A DNA stretch of 51,654 nt from Gracilimonas sp035704785. Its GTDB lineage: Bacteria; Bacteroidota; Rhodothermia; Balneolales; Balneolaceae. The stretch is from assembly GCF_035704785.1 (NCBI RefSeq), contig NZ_DASSWP010000065.1:1-51654 (forward strand), read 5' to 3'. The translations under genes and the position numbers were made by a program. Below the pieces are notes generated by a model. The model searched no databases. It was not told where the DNA came from and saw only the letters and a program-made list of their open reading frames with translations. This document shows positions 44,171 to 51,654 of the stretch, piece after piece; positions within the stretch are counted from its first letter, which is position 1; each line of letters starts with the position of its first letter.

Positions 44171-45175
44171 ATGGACCCCGTCACCCACGGTCTTATTGGT
44201 GCTACCGCCTCGCAGTCGTTTGCGAATAAAAGAACCTTTCGGGCGGCGGTTCTTACAGGACTGGCCTCAGCCATGCTCGCCGACCTCGATGTGTTCATAT
44301 CCGATGCTTCCGATCCGCTGCTTAACCTGGAGATGCACCGGCAGTTCACGCACTCCATATTCTTTATCCCATTTGGTGCATTGGTCGCCACCCTTGTTAT
44401 CTGGTGGTTGGTAAAAAAGTATCTGACCTTAAAGGAAACCTACTTTTACAGCCTGGCCGGTTACGCTACGGCAGGAATTATGGACTATTTCACCAGTTAC
44501 GGTGTGCAGCTTTTCTGGCCCTTTACCGATCAGCGTTTCTCACTGGATATCATCTCGGTTTTTGACCCGGTTTTTTCGCTGGGGATCATCATTCTGACCG
44601 GTATCGCTTTCTTCAAAAGAAAGAGGAATTATGCTTGGCTCGCCATCGCATGGATGATTTTGTACCTTAGCTTTGGATTTTTTCAGCAACAAAAATCGAC
44701 TCGGATCGCCGAAGAGATCGCTTCATCAAGAGGTCATACCATCACCAAACTGATCGTCAAACCGACCATTGCCAATCAGCTGGTTTGGAGCGTTCGCTAT
44801 GAAAGTCTGGATACCTTATATACTTATGGAATTCGTTTATTCCCGTTTTCGGAGCCGATCATTTATAAGGGTGAAACTGCCCCTCTTCTCGATTGGCGGG
44901 ATGAATTCAACAACTTCAAAGGCACCATTTTATATGACGACATTGAACGGTTTTCGAAGTTATCGGATGACTTCCTCATCAAACACCCTGATCATGAAAA
45001 CGTGATCGGAGACGCCCGCTATTCCATGCTGCCCACTACCCTTTCTCCTCTGTGGGGAATTGAGATTGATACAACCCGACCTGATCAACATATCGATTTC
45101 GGGACCTATCGGGATGCGAGTCCGGAAGTGAGACAGGATTTTATGGATATGCTGTTTGGTAGGAAGATTCCCTGA
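44171..45175 (+). CDS. Membrane-bound metal-dependent hydrolase (YdjM/DUF457 family)
   Basis: A 334-residue protein with the family's histidine motifs at the N-terminus: MDPVTHGLIGATASQ and LEMHRQFTHSIFF, plus AMLADLDVF with an aspartate. Four to five membrane helices span the first ~180 residues (LVIWWLVKKYL; TAGIMDYFTSYGVQLFWPF; IISVFDPVFSLGIIILTGIAFF; LAIAWMILYLSFGFF), and a C-terminal extracytoplasmic part completes it. Members are related to the LexA-induced YdjM of E. coli; the enzymatic activity is unproven. It starts 30 nt after the small ORF and is full length. Confidence 0.85.
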   Translation: MDPVTHGLIGATASQSFANKRTFRAAVLTGLASAMLADLDVFISDASDPLLNLEMHRQFTHSIFFIPFGALVATLVIWWLVKKYLTLKETYFYSLAGYATAGIMDYFTSYGVQLFWPFTDQRFSLDIISVFDPVFSLGIIILTGIAFFKRKRNYAWLAIAWMILYLSFGFFQQQKSTRIAEEIASSRGHTITKLIVKPTIANQLVWSVRYESLDTLYTYGIRLFPFSEPIIYKGETAPLLDWRDEFNNFKGTILYDDIERFSKLSDDFLIKHPDHENVIGDARYSMLPTTLSPLWGIEIDTTRPDQHIDFGTYRDASPEVRQDFMDMLFGRKIP

Positions 45176-45192
45176 TCATACTACCACCGGAA

Positions 45193-45250
45193 CTGGAAGC
45201 TGGAGCTTCCGGGACTGCATGACGAAGGTGGACCTTCGTCACGAGGAGAA
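45193..45250. repeat. Double-hairpin (REP-like) repeat, copy 2
   Basis: Two hairpins: GGAAGC-TGGA-GCTTCC (45195-45210) and GACGAAGG-TGGA-CCTTCGTC (45221-45240), joined by GGGACTGCAT and followed by ACGAGGA. It starts 17 nt after the DUF457 stop. Linker and tail (GCAT.ACG; CGT.ACGAGGA) match copy 1 but the stems do not. No outer stem is evident. Confidence 0.65.
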
Positions 45251-45284
45251 AAAATACTGCTTGGCTGTCGTATCAGTTAATTGG

Positions 45285-46154
45285 TCAGCCGAAGAACATT
45301 TGTATCTGGTTGGATAACCATTTTCTAAATTCATCCGTAGTTGGCGGGCAGTGGCGGGTATCTTTTAATAGCTCGGTTTCCACCAAAGGGAGATGAGCCT
45401 TTACCCTTTCAATTAATGGTTTACCCGGAAAAGAAATATCCTGATCTGCCCCCATAACAAGACATGGCATTGTCAGTTTTTTAAGCGTTTCATCCGATGA
45501 GACGGGAGGAATGCTTTTTGGTGTAAAATAATCTTTCATGGAATCTCCAAGAAAATATCCCCAGTCCTCATCCCAGTTCGTTAATAAAAAGTCAGTCAAT
45601 GCTTTCAAATGCTCTTCAGTTGGGTTCATCCTGTATTTGATCATTGGAATAGCCATTTTTGCTAGTCCTTTGAAAACCGATCCTTGAACAATACCTGCCG
45701 GAACTACCAACGCTAATTTTTTGACTTTTTTAGGATACTCAGCCGTAAAACGATGCGCTATAAATCCTCCTAAACTTATCCCAAACAGGTCAATTTCATT
45801 GACTTCTAATTCTTCTATAATTTCGGAAAACCAATGTATATATGAGTTGTCTTGATAAGAAAGTCGGTTTGGAATGCCGCGAACTGAATGTCCGGGAATA
45901 TCAGGAAGTATTAAATGATAGGACTTAGTAAGATACTTTAGTTCGGAAAGCAAGTGTGCTGAACCTGTCAACATAGCGTGAAGACATATCAGAGGGGGTT
46001 TAGAAATATCTCCCGTAATTAATATCTGAGACTCTCCAAAAGAAGTAGGAATAGTTTCGAAGTGAACCTTGCAGTCAGCCTTAACTAAAAAACGCTGATA
46101 CCACTCTTCCTGTCTGTTACGGGCTTCTTCATTCTTAAAAATATCTTTCCCCAT
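45285..46154 (-). CDS. Alpha/beta-fold hydrolase
   Basis: A 289-residue alpha/beta hydrolase: the oxyanion region LHAMLTGSAHLLS, the nucleophile elbow G-I-S127-L-G-G, the acid in VMGADQDISFPG, and the histidine in KDTRHCPPTTDEF near the end. The catalytic triad is complete. Substrate unknown; the text is similar to esterase/haloperoxidase-like proteins. The gene stands alone between the second repeat and rho. Confidence 0.88.
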   Translation of the reverse strand: MGKDIFKNEEARNRQEEWYQRFLVKADCKVHFETIPTSFGESQILITGDISKPPLICLHAMLTGSAHLLSELKYLTKSYHLILPDIPGHSVRGIPNRLSYQDNSYIHWFSEIIEELEVNEIDLFGISLGGFIAHRFTAEYPKKVKKLALVVPAGIVQGSVFKGLAKMAIPMIKYRMNPTEEHLKALTDFLLTNWDEDWGYFLGDSMKDYFTPKSIPPVSSDETLKKLTMPCLVMGADQDISFPGKPLIERVKAHLPLVETELLKDTRHCPPTTDEFRKWLSNQIQMFFG

Positions 46155-46252
46155 ACCTAAAATATTTATCTCTGCATATCTACAATTCAGAGAATGTAAT
46201 ACGGGGTAAAGTGTAATTCAACTAAAGAAAGAAGGAAGGAAGAAACCCGTCC

Positions 46253-47797
46253 TTATTTATTCATCGAGATGAGAAACTCTTCGTTGTTTTTTGTGCCTTT
46301 AATTTTTTCGAGCAGGAAGTCCATGGCTTCAAAAGGACTCATATTCGTAAGATAGCGGCGCAGCAGTACTACTTTTTCACGCTCGGCTTCAGAAACCAAC
46401 AGTTCTTCACGGCGGGTTCCGCTTCTGAAGATATCAATAGCCGGATATACCCTGCGTTCTGAGATTCGACGATCCAGATAAATTTCCATATTACCTGTAC
46501 CCTTAAATTCCTCAAAGATCACGTCATCCATACGCGAGCCGGTATCGATCAGAGCAGTAGCCAAAATGGTTAGGGATCCGCCATTCTCGATATTTCGGGC
46601 TGAACTGAATAGTTGTCGAGGTGCTTTAAGGGCTTCGGAATCGACCCCTCCGGACATGGTTCTTCCTTTGTTAGAAGCCACGACATTATAGGCGCGTGCA
46701 AGTCTGGTTATGGAATCCATAAGCATCAATACATCATGACCACTTTCAACCAAACGCTTGGCCTTTTCAAAAACGATCTCAGCAAGGCCAATATGGTTCT
46801 CCGGTTTTTCATCGAAGGTAGAGGCAACTACTTCCGCATTTTTAACGGAGCGTTCCATCTCTGTAACCTCTTCCGGGCGCTCATCGATCAGTACGATCAA
46901 TATCTTTGTTTTAGGATGATTTGCAGCAACTGCGTTTGCAATGTTTCTCAGGATCGTAGTTTTACCGGTTTTGGGCTGGGCTACGATCAAACCACGCTGA
47001 CCTTTCCCAATAGGTGCAAAAAGGTCGATCAACCGGGTTGAATGTTCCTTAGGATCAAACTCCAATCGGTAACGTTCATCAGGGTGCACGGGCAATAGAT
47101 CATCAAATCCCTGCCGGTTATCCATATCATGTGGGATACGGCCGTTTACTCCTTCAATTCTGAGCAACGCAAAATAACGCTCTCCGACTTTTGGAGGGCG
47201 GATCACCCCTATAACACAATCTCCCTGCTTTAATCTGAATCTCTTTATCTGAGAAGGCGATACATAAATATCATCCGGACTGGCTTTGTAATTATAATTT
47301 ACGGAGCGTAAAAATCCATATCCATCAGGTAAAATTTCGAGGGTTCCCTCATTGAATAAATAAGGCCCCAGATCAGGCTCTAATTCCTTTATACGCTCTT
47401 CCAGACTATTTGCATCAGACTCAGGCAGCTTATTATGCTCATGCCCCTTACGGCGATTATTATTATTGTGTTTGTGCTGATGCTTCTTCTTCGAATTATC
47501 CTTTTCCTCGTCCTTCTTTTTATAGGAAACGATATGATCTTGCCCGCCATAATTCTTTAGCTCAGAATCTTTCTGGGTCGAATCATTTCTCTGATTGTCT
47601 TCTTTATCATCAGAGTTATCAGAGCTTTTTCCTGATTCAACTCTTTCGCGTATTTGTTCAACTAACTGAACTTTACGTACTCCGGTAACGCGTTTGATTC
47701 CAATAGATTTAGCAATGGTCTGTAATTCGTGAAGCTTCTTTCCCTCTAAGGATTCCAACTCCCCGGCCGAGATTCCGGCGGTTTCATTATCTGACAT
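46253..47797 (-). CDS. rho: Transcription termination factor Rho
   Basis: A 514-residue hexameric RNA-dependent helicase. Residues ~10-55 form the HeH (Rho_N) domain (SLEGKKLHELQTIAKSIGIKR). A ~85-residue low-complexity insert (about 56-140) is rich in Lys, His, Asn and acidic residues (KKHQHKHNNNNRRKGHEHNK). The CSD RNA-binding fold follows (GYGFLRSVNYNYKASPDDIYVSPSQI), then Walker A QPKTGKT (274-280), Walker B-type VLMLMDS and the arginine-finger region. The insert, absent from E. coli Rho, is common in Bacteroidota and high-GC Gram-positives and may add RNA contacts. Confidence 0.96.
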   Translation of the reverse strand: MSDNETAGISAGELESLEGKKLHELQTIAKSIGIKRVTGVRKVQLVEQIRERVESGKSSDNSDDKEDNQRNDSTQKDSELKNYGGQDHIVSYKKKDEEKDNSKKKHQHKHNNNNRRKGHEHNKLPESDANSLEERIKELEPDLGPYLFNEGTLEILPDGYGFLRSVNYNYKASPDDIYVSPSQIKRFRLKQGDCVIGVIRPPKVGERYFALLRIEGVNGRIPHDMDNRQGFDDLLPVHPDERYRLEFDPKEHSTRLIDLFAPIGKGQRGLIVAQPKTGKTTILRNIANAVAANHPKTKILIVLIDERPEEVTEMERSVKNAEVVASTFDEKPENHIGLAEIVFEKAKRLVESGHDVLMLMDSITRLARAYNVVASNKGRTMSGGVDSEALKAPRQLFSSARNIENGGSLTILATALIDTGSRMDDVIFEEFKGTGNMEIYLDRRISERRVYPAIDIFRSGTRREELLVSEAEREKVVLLRRYLTNMSPFEAMDFLLEKIKGTKNNEEFLISMNK

Positions 47798-47852
47798 AAA
47801 ATGTGGCTGTTATGAATATATGATTCTTACTGAATTTTGGGGTGAACATCAT

Positions 47853-47871
47853 GTTACCCTGTTTTGGTAAC
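47853..47871. other. 6-bp stem-loop in the rho leader region
   Basis: GTTACC / GGTAAC with a 7-nt loop (CTGTTTT) lies about 55-75 nt upstream of the rho start. It could be part of an autoregulatory leader or a weak folC terminator. Confidence 0.3.
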
Positions 47872-47914
47872 GATACTGGATATTCAATCAGGTAAGGATA
47901 AATGTGCGGTGCTT

Positions 47915-49168
47915 TTATGATACGTTTGCTGTCCACCGCTTAACTATAGGATAAAAGTAAAAACTTCCCATAAAAATTACTAACTCTGTCTTCAATTCAT
48001 TCAAAATATTTTCTTTTTGAGGTTCATCCATCAATTCAACGTCCAGCTTATGTTTCACATCACTGAATTTAGCAGCTCTTTCCCCTTCTTGTTCAACGAA
48101 ATATGCTTTTTTGAAACCGGTCAAACAATCTAGCATATCCTCATTCAATTTTTCCTTCATGGCAGAAAAGACCAATACGGTATCTGAGATGGATTTAATA
48201 GCCTGTATAGCTTGTAACGATGATTCCAATGCCTGGGTATTATGAGAACCACTAAAATACCACTCATATTCAGGGTGTAATTTTTCGAATCTTCCGGGAG
48301 CCCCTTTAAACTTTGCGATCGAATTTATTCGCTGTGATTCTTTTGTAGGAAATTGTTCATTTAAAACATCTGATACTAACCATGAGCATGCAACATTCCA
48401 CTTATTTACTGCTTCTTTAAATAAAGTTTTCACTTCAATCGCCCCATCTTTGAGCGTGATAATTCCATTTTTCCAGTCCGGATTCAAATGAACGGAAGAA
48501 TATAGCTTGCTGTGTTCCGTATTAGCTTTTTGCTCAATTACATCTTTTGGTTTACCGGTTATATTTCCAATAATTACAGGTCTGTTCGATTTTATAATAC
48601 CTGCTTTTTCCTCAGCGATCTCTTCAATAGTATTTCCAAGAATATTTTGATGATCAAGACCTATACTGGTGATCACTGACACCTCCGGATTTATGATATT
48701 CGTTGAGTCCAGCCTGCCCCCTAAACCCGTTTCAATTACAGCAATATCTACCTCCCGGTCTGCAAAAAACCAAAAAGCGAGTGCGGTACTGATCTCAAAA
48801 TAGCTGAGCTTAATTGCATCGAACAATTTTTCAGCCCTTTTAAAAAACCGAAGTATATCCTGATCCGGTATTTCCTTTTGATCTACCCTTACTCTTTCAT
48901 TGTACTTTAGCAAATGGGGTGATGTAAACAACCCGGTTTTATAGCCCGCATCAGAGTAGATCTTTTCCAGTAAATAGCAGGTTGTTCCTTTTCCATTGGT
49001 TCCTGCAACATGAATAGAAGGATATACATCTTGAGGATTTCCTAAAGCTTCACAAAAAGCACGAATATTATTCAAGCTAAAATTAGCAGCCGAACTTCCG
49101 ACCTTTTGAAACATTGGGATGGAATCTAAAAACAGCCATACATCCTCAATGGAATTAAACCTGCTCAT
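47915..49168 (-). CDS. folC: Bifunctional folylpolyglutamate synthase / dihydrofolate synthase
   Basis: A 417-residue Mur-ligase-type enzyme that adds glutamate to folates. It has the P-loop GTNGKGTTCYLLEKI (G56-T62), the SPHLLKYNERVRVD region, an ETGLGGRLDSTNIINPEVSVITSIGLDHQNILG block with Mg/folate contacts, the carbamylated-lysine segment EEIAEEKAGIIK, and a C-terminal ligase domain. It is full length. Its ATG overlaps the stop of the aminotransferase gene as ATGA, so the two are translationally coupled. Confidence 0.95.
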   Translation of the reverse strand: MSRFNSIEDVWLFLDSIPMFQKVGSSAANFSLNNIRAFCEALGNPQDVYPSIHVAGTNGKGTTCYLLEKIYSDAGYKTGLFTSPHLLKYNERVRVDQKEIPDQDILRFFKRAEKLFDAIKLSYFEISTALAFWFFADREVDIAVIETGLGGRLDSTNIINPEVSVITSIGLDHQNILGNTIEEIAEEKAGIIKSNRPVIIGNITGKPKDVIEQKANTEHSKLYSSVHLNPDWKNGIITLKDGAIEVKTLFKEAVNKWNVACSWLVSDVLNEQFPTKESQRINSIAKFKGAPGRFEKLHPEYEWYFSGSHNTQALESSLQAIQAIKSISDTVLVFSAMKEKLNEDMLDCLTGFKKAYFVEQEGERAAKFSDVKHKLDVELMDEPQKENILNELKTELVIFMGSFYFYPIVKRWTANVS

Positions 49169-50019
49169 GTCTTCAATTCCTGCACTTTATATTGTTCAAA
49201 GCTTTCTTTGATCTTTATCACCAGGGGGTGTTCTATTTCAAAGATAATGTCATCCAGCGATAAAATTTCTTTGATCTCTACCAGTGAATTGGTAATAAAT
49301 ACAGCCTCAGCTTCACGGACCTCATTGAGGTCAAATTCTCCAGTTTGAAGTTCGAGGCCAAATGATCTAATCACTTCCATAACTATTCCTCTAGTAACGC
49401 CCGGTAATAAATCGCAATCAACATTCGGGGTGTAAACTTCATTTTCTTTCACCCAAAAAATATTGGCAGAAGTGGTTTCACTAATCTTGTCATGAACCGT
49501 GAGCATCAAGGCATCATCGCACAGGGCTGCTTTGGCCTCTTGAGCGGCTTTGATGTAGTTCAGCCCGTTACTGAGCTTATACTTACGATCGAGCGCTTCA
49601 GAAGGAATACAGCGGATTTCAGCCAGGGTTAGTTTCATTGGTGTATTGTCAGGTGTGACTGCTGAAGTCTGTATCATCCATTCCATTTGGGAGGAATTTG
49701 TTTTATACCCCCTGTCCCCTTTTCGCCAGCACTGAATGCGAATCATGGCATCTTCTACCGACAACCCATTAACATCAATTAGTTTCAGGATATGCTGCTT
49801 AAGTTCATCAGAATTAAGATCGGGTTTGATCTCAAGGTATTCCAATCCTGCCTTTAGTCTTTCGAAGTGGGTATCCCATCCTAAAAAACTCCCTGAATAG
49901 CTTCTCAAAGTCTCGAAGCAGCCATCACCATACATCATTCCACGGTTATGTGGAGAGATCATGGCCTCGCTTTCTTTCATGATACCCCCGTTCAGGATCA
50001 TTTTCATGGTGCTATTCAT
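49165..50019 (-). CDS. Class IV aminotransferase (aminodeoxychorismate lyase/BCAT-like)
   Basis: A 284-residue fold-type IV PLP protein: GMMYGDGCFETLRSYSG, HFERLKAGLEYL, the PLP-binding lysine in KYKLSNGLNYIKAAQEAK and ETTSANIFWVKENEVYTP, with TRGIVMEVIRSFG at the phosphate site. 4-amino-4-deoxychorismate lyase (PabC), branched-chain transaminase and D-amino-acid transaminase share this fold. Coupling by a 4-nt ATGA overlap to folC favours PabC, which makes p-aminobenzoate for folate. The start is ATG at 50019, overlapping the previous gene by 8 nt. Confidence 0.85.
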   Translation of the reverse strand: MNSTMKMILNGGIMKESEAMISPHNRGMMYGDGCFETLRSYSGSFLGWDTHFERLKAGLEYLEIKPDLNSDELKQHILKLIDVNGLSVEDAMIRIQCWRKGDRGYKTNSSQMEWMIQTSAVTPDNTPMKLTLAEIRCIPSEALDRKYKLSNGLNYIKAAQEAKAALCDDALMLTVHDKISETTSANIFWVKENEVYTPNVDCDLLPGVTRGIVMEVIRSFGLELQTGEFDLNEVREAEAVFITNSLVEIKEILSLDDIIFEIEHPLVIKIKESFEQYKVQELKT

Positions 50020-50539
50020 GCAGATAGACTTTTAATGAATCGTAGCCCACTCCTTTTTCATATCCGATATTTGAAGTCAATACATTCGATTCCTCATCAA
50101 ATAAGATATAGCTTGGGAAACCGGGCACCTTCAGATAGTTGAAAAAATGTGCTCCATCTGTATATATAAATTCCGGATAATCCCTTCCCTCTGCTAACGA
50201 TTCTTCCGCATCTTTTACCATCGCTGCAATCACAACTAAGGAATCAATTTCGCTTTGCAAAAGCTGTATCTCATTAAGCATAGAAAGCGATTTGTCTGAC
50301 CAGCTGGCCCAAAATACCAAGATGGATGGCTGCCCTTTTAGATCAGTAATACGGACAGAATCTTCTTTACCTATCACACGCATTTTCATGATGGTCAGAG
50401 AATCGGACTCAGCTACATTCTCTACAAACCGCTGATGTTGTTTGTTGGTGAAATTGAAGGAAGACAGAACGATCACGATCATGGTGATCACCGCAACGGC
50501 TATCATAAATGGAACAAATTGCTTTTGCTCTAAGCGCAT
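50012..50539 (-). CDS. TlpA-like thioredoxin-fold protein lacking the CxxC cysteines
   Basis: A 175-residue membrane-anchored protein: N-terminal helix (FVPFMIAVAVITMIVIVLSSF), then a TlpA/AhpC-like thioredoxin fold (KGQPSILVFWASWSDKS, VVIAAMVKDAEE, the cis-proline loop VPGFPSYILFDE). The catalytic CxxC of TlpA is replaced by S81-D-K-S84 after W80 and there are no other cysteines, so it cannot do thiol-disulfide exchange. It may be a scaffold, chaperone or regulatory protein. It lies between GH13 and the aminotransferase gene, overlapping the latter by 8 nt. Confidence 0.8.
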   Translation of the reverse strand: MRLEQKQFVPFMIAVAVITMIVIVLSSFNFTNKQHQRFVENVAESDSLTIMKMRVIGKEDSVRITDLKGQPSILVFWASWSDKSLSMLNEIQLLQSEIDSLVVIAAMVKDAEESLAEGRDYPEFIYTDGAHFFNYLKVPGFPSYILFDEESNVLTSNIGYEKGVGYDSLKVYLHE

Positions 50540-50566
50540 ATTTTTTGGTTAAAGATAGATAAGATT

Positions 50567-51654
50567 CTACTTCAAAATAAGGCCGGATATGGGATCAATT
50601 TTGATCTCAGCTGAGTCCATGGTTTCTCCGGTAAGCATGTTCTGAACAGACTCATTTCGGCTCCACTCCGTTAGATCTATTATTTGCTCTTCCGCAGATC
50701 GGTTCAGCAATACCCATATCTTTTCCCCCATGTAATCTCGTTGAAAAAGAACCAGTTTTTGGTTTTCGTTGTGATCCAGAAACTTTGCCGTACCTAGCTT
50801 CAAAGCCGGTTCCGAATTTCTGAGATACGCCAGTTTTTGATAGAATTCAAAAAGATCAGTATCGAAATTATTATCGTCTACAGGCCGCTCTTCACCAAAT
50901 GGATGATGTGTTTCGGGCTCATACTCCAGATCTTTCCATACCATAGGTTTACGATCATCGGGATCATCCGCACCCCACATTCCGGTTTCAGTTCCGTAGT
51001 AGATCATCGGCGCACCCTTCCAGGTAAACTGGAACAAAGCTACCAGCTTTTGAATTTGTCGTTCCTGCTCATTTGGCTTTCGTACTTTAAATCCATCCAC
51101 TGGATGACTCTCACCTTCATATTCGATTCCGGGGTTTACCGTAAATGAAGCCAGTCGTGCCGTATCATGGCTGTCCATCAGGTTTTGAAGCACATGTCCG
51201 GCTCCTTCAGGATAGTCTTCTTCGATCTGTTCTAACCTGCTCACAAATTCCTCAGTATCAATTTTATCATCGATCAGAAAATCTTTAGCGGCATAGGCAA
51301 ATCGATAGTTCATAACTGAAGTAAACATATCGCCTGAAATAAATTCTTTTGCCTTTTCTGTCCAGATCTCCGCTACTGTAATAGCCTCTGGATTAATGTT
51401 TTTCACCAGACCATGCCACTCCTTCCAGAATTCCTTACCCACTTCTTCAGCTACATCAAGTCGCCAGCCGTCAATACCGTCCGAAGGATCACCGTCTCCA
51501 TTTGGATCCATCCACCTTCTTGTTACCGCAAAGATGTGTTCGCGTATTGGCTTGATCAGTGTCCCTTCTTCTTCTCTAAAAACAGGAAGTCCTTTAAAGC
51601 CCCACCATCCTTCATGATCAAATTCATTGGTATCGGGTGTAGCGGGATCATCGA
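50567..51654 (-). CDS. GH13 alpha-amylase-family glycosidase, C-terminal part (cut by window edge)
   Basis: The minus strand is open from the window end to the stop at 50567, 362 codons; an internal ATG at 51511 is not the start. The conserved (beta/alpha)8 regions are visible: GIDGWRLDVAEEV (nucleophile Asp), ITVAEIWTEK (acid/base Glu) and LMDSHDTARL (transition-state Asp), then a C-terminal beta domain. The HEGWWGFKGLPVF text before them fits the neopullulanase/cyclomaltodextrinase-like branch, which hydrolyses alpha-1,4/1,6-glucans. The N-terminal part is outside the window, so a signal peptide or CBM cannot be judged. The next gene starts 27 nt downstream. Confidence 0.92.
   Translation of the reverse strand, partial: DDPATPDTNEFDHEGWWGFKGLPVFREEEGTLIKPIREHIFAVTRRWMDPNGDGDPSDGIDGWRLDVAEEVGKEFWKEWHGLVKNINPEAITVAEIWTEKAKEFISGDMFTSVMNYRFAYAAKDFLIDDKIDTEEFVSRLEQIEEDYPEGAGHVLQNLMDSHDTARLASFTVNPGIEYEGESHPVDGFKVRKPNEQERQIQKLVALFQFTWKGAPMIYYGTETGMWGADDPDDRKPMVWKDLEYEPETHHPFGEERPVDDNNFDTDLFEFYQKLAYLRNSEPALKLGTAKFLDHNENQKLVLFQRDYMGEKIWVLLNRSAEEQIIDLTEWSRNESVQNMLTGETMDSAEIKIDPISGLILK

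Noticed and set aside
1..51654. tRNA, rRNA, CRISPR array or prophage
   Set aside because: No cloverleaf-like, rRNA-like or regularly spaced direct repeats and no phage structural genes were seen on either strand; the scan was by eye.

Overview
The window reads as a stretch of chromosome from a member of the Bacteroidota/Rhodothermota/Balneolota group, most likely a Balneolaceae-type marine or halophilic bacterium. The pointers are: gene starts mostly without Shine-Dalgarno sequences; several upstream boxes that fit the Bacteroidota-type promoter (TTG, about 19-22 nt, TAnnTTTG); bacillithiol synthesis (BshB1); a Rho factor with a long disordered N-terminal insert; DUF4139, DUF6588 and AsmA proteins; and a TonB-dependent receptor with a carboxypeptidase-like N-domain. 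Base composition is moderate to low GC. Placement is by family resemblance only. No rRNA, tRNA, CRISPR array, prophage or intact transposase is visible.

Layout. 1-7.0 kb: the 5' part of atpD (minus), a DUF4139/MuiA-like protein, rsmB and valS, with a GxxExxY gene bracketed by inverted repeats fitted exactly between rsmB and valS. 7.0-16.1 kb: a ~190-bp palindromic element, a UvrD/PcrA helicase, an outer-membrane protein, lon, rsgA (with a promoter suggesting a leaderless mRNA) and a DUF6588 protein. 16.1-23.3 kb (all minus): a MacAB-TolC-like export system with two different permeases, one ATPase, one adaptor and one outer-membrane channel, split by three small membrane genes of YqjD/YqjE/YqjD-like type. 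23.4-31.5 kb: bshB1 and a transsulfuration PLP enzyme (plus), facing a GNAT-RimK-type ATP-grasp fusion, an inositol-phosphatase and a giant AsmA-like protein (minus).

31.7-43.3 kb: rpiB-glyA-tatC, an FKBP-type lipoprotein isomerase, alr and a CrtI/PYROXD2-like oxidoreductase (minus), sppA with a metallo-beta-lactamase-fold hydrolase, a heme/transferrin-type TonB receptor and a small membrane protein. 43.3-45.3 kb is the one clearly accessory patch: an unexplained 280-bp stretch, a double-hairpin repeat, a PIN-domain toxin gene that has lost its 5' end, its small overlapping partner ORF, a membrane hydrolase, and a second double-hairpin repeat whose stems differ in sequence but not in architecture. 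45.3-51.65 kb (minus): an alpha/beta hydrolase, rho, then a tight folC-aminotransferase IV-thioredoxin-fold-GH13 run.

Most of the window is housekeeping. I found no convincing multi-gene new system. The items most worth following are the GNAT-RLAN-ATP-grasp fusion, the GxxExxY inverted-repeat unit, the paired double-hairpin repeats next to the broken PIN gene, the small YqjD/E-type trio inside the efflux cluster, the cysteine-less TlpA-like protein, and the promoter that would make rsgA leaderless.
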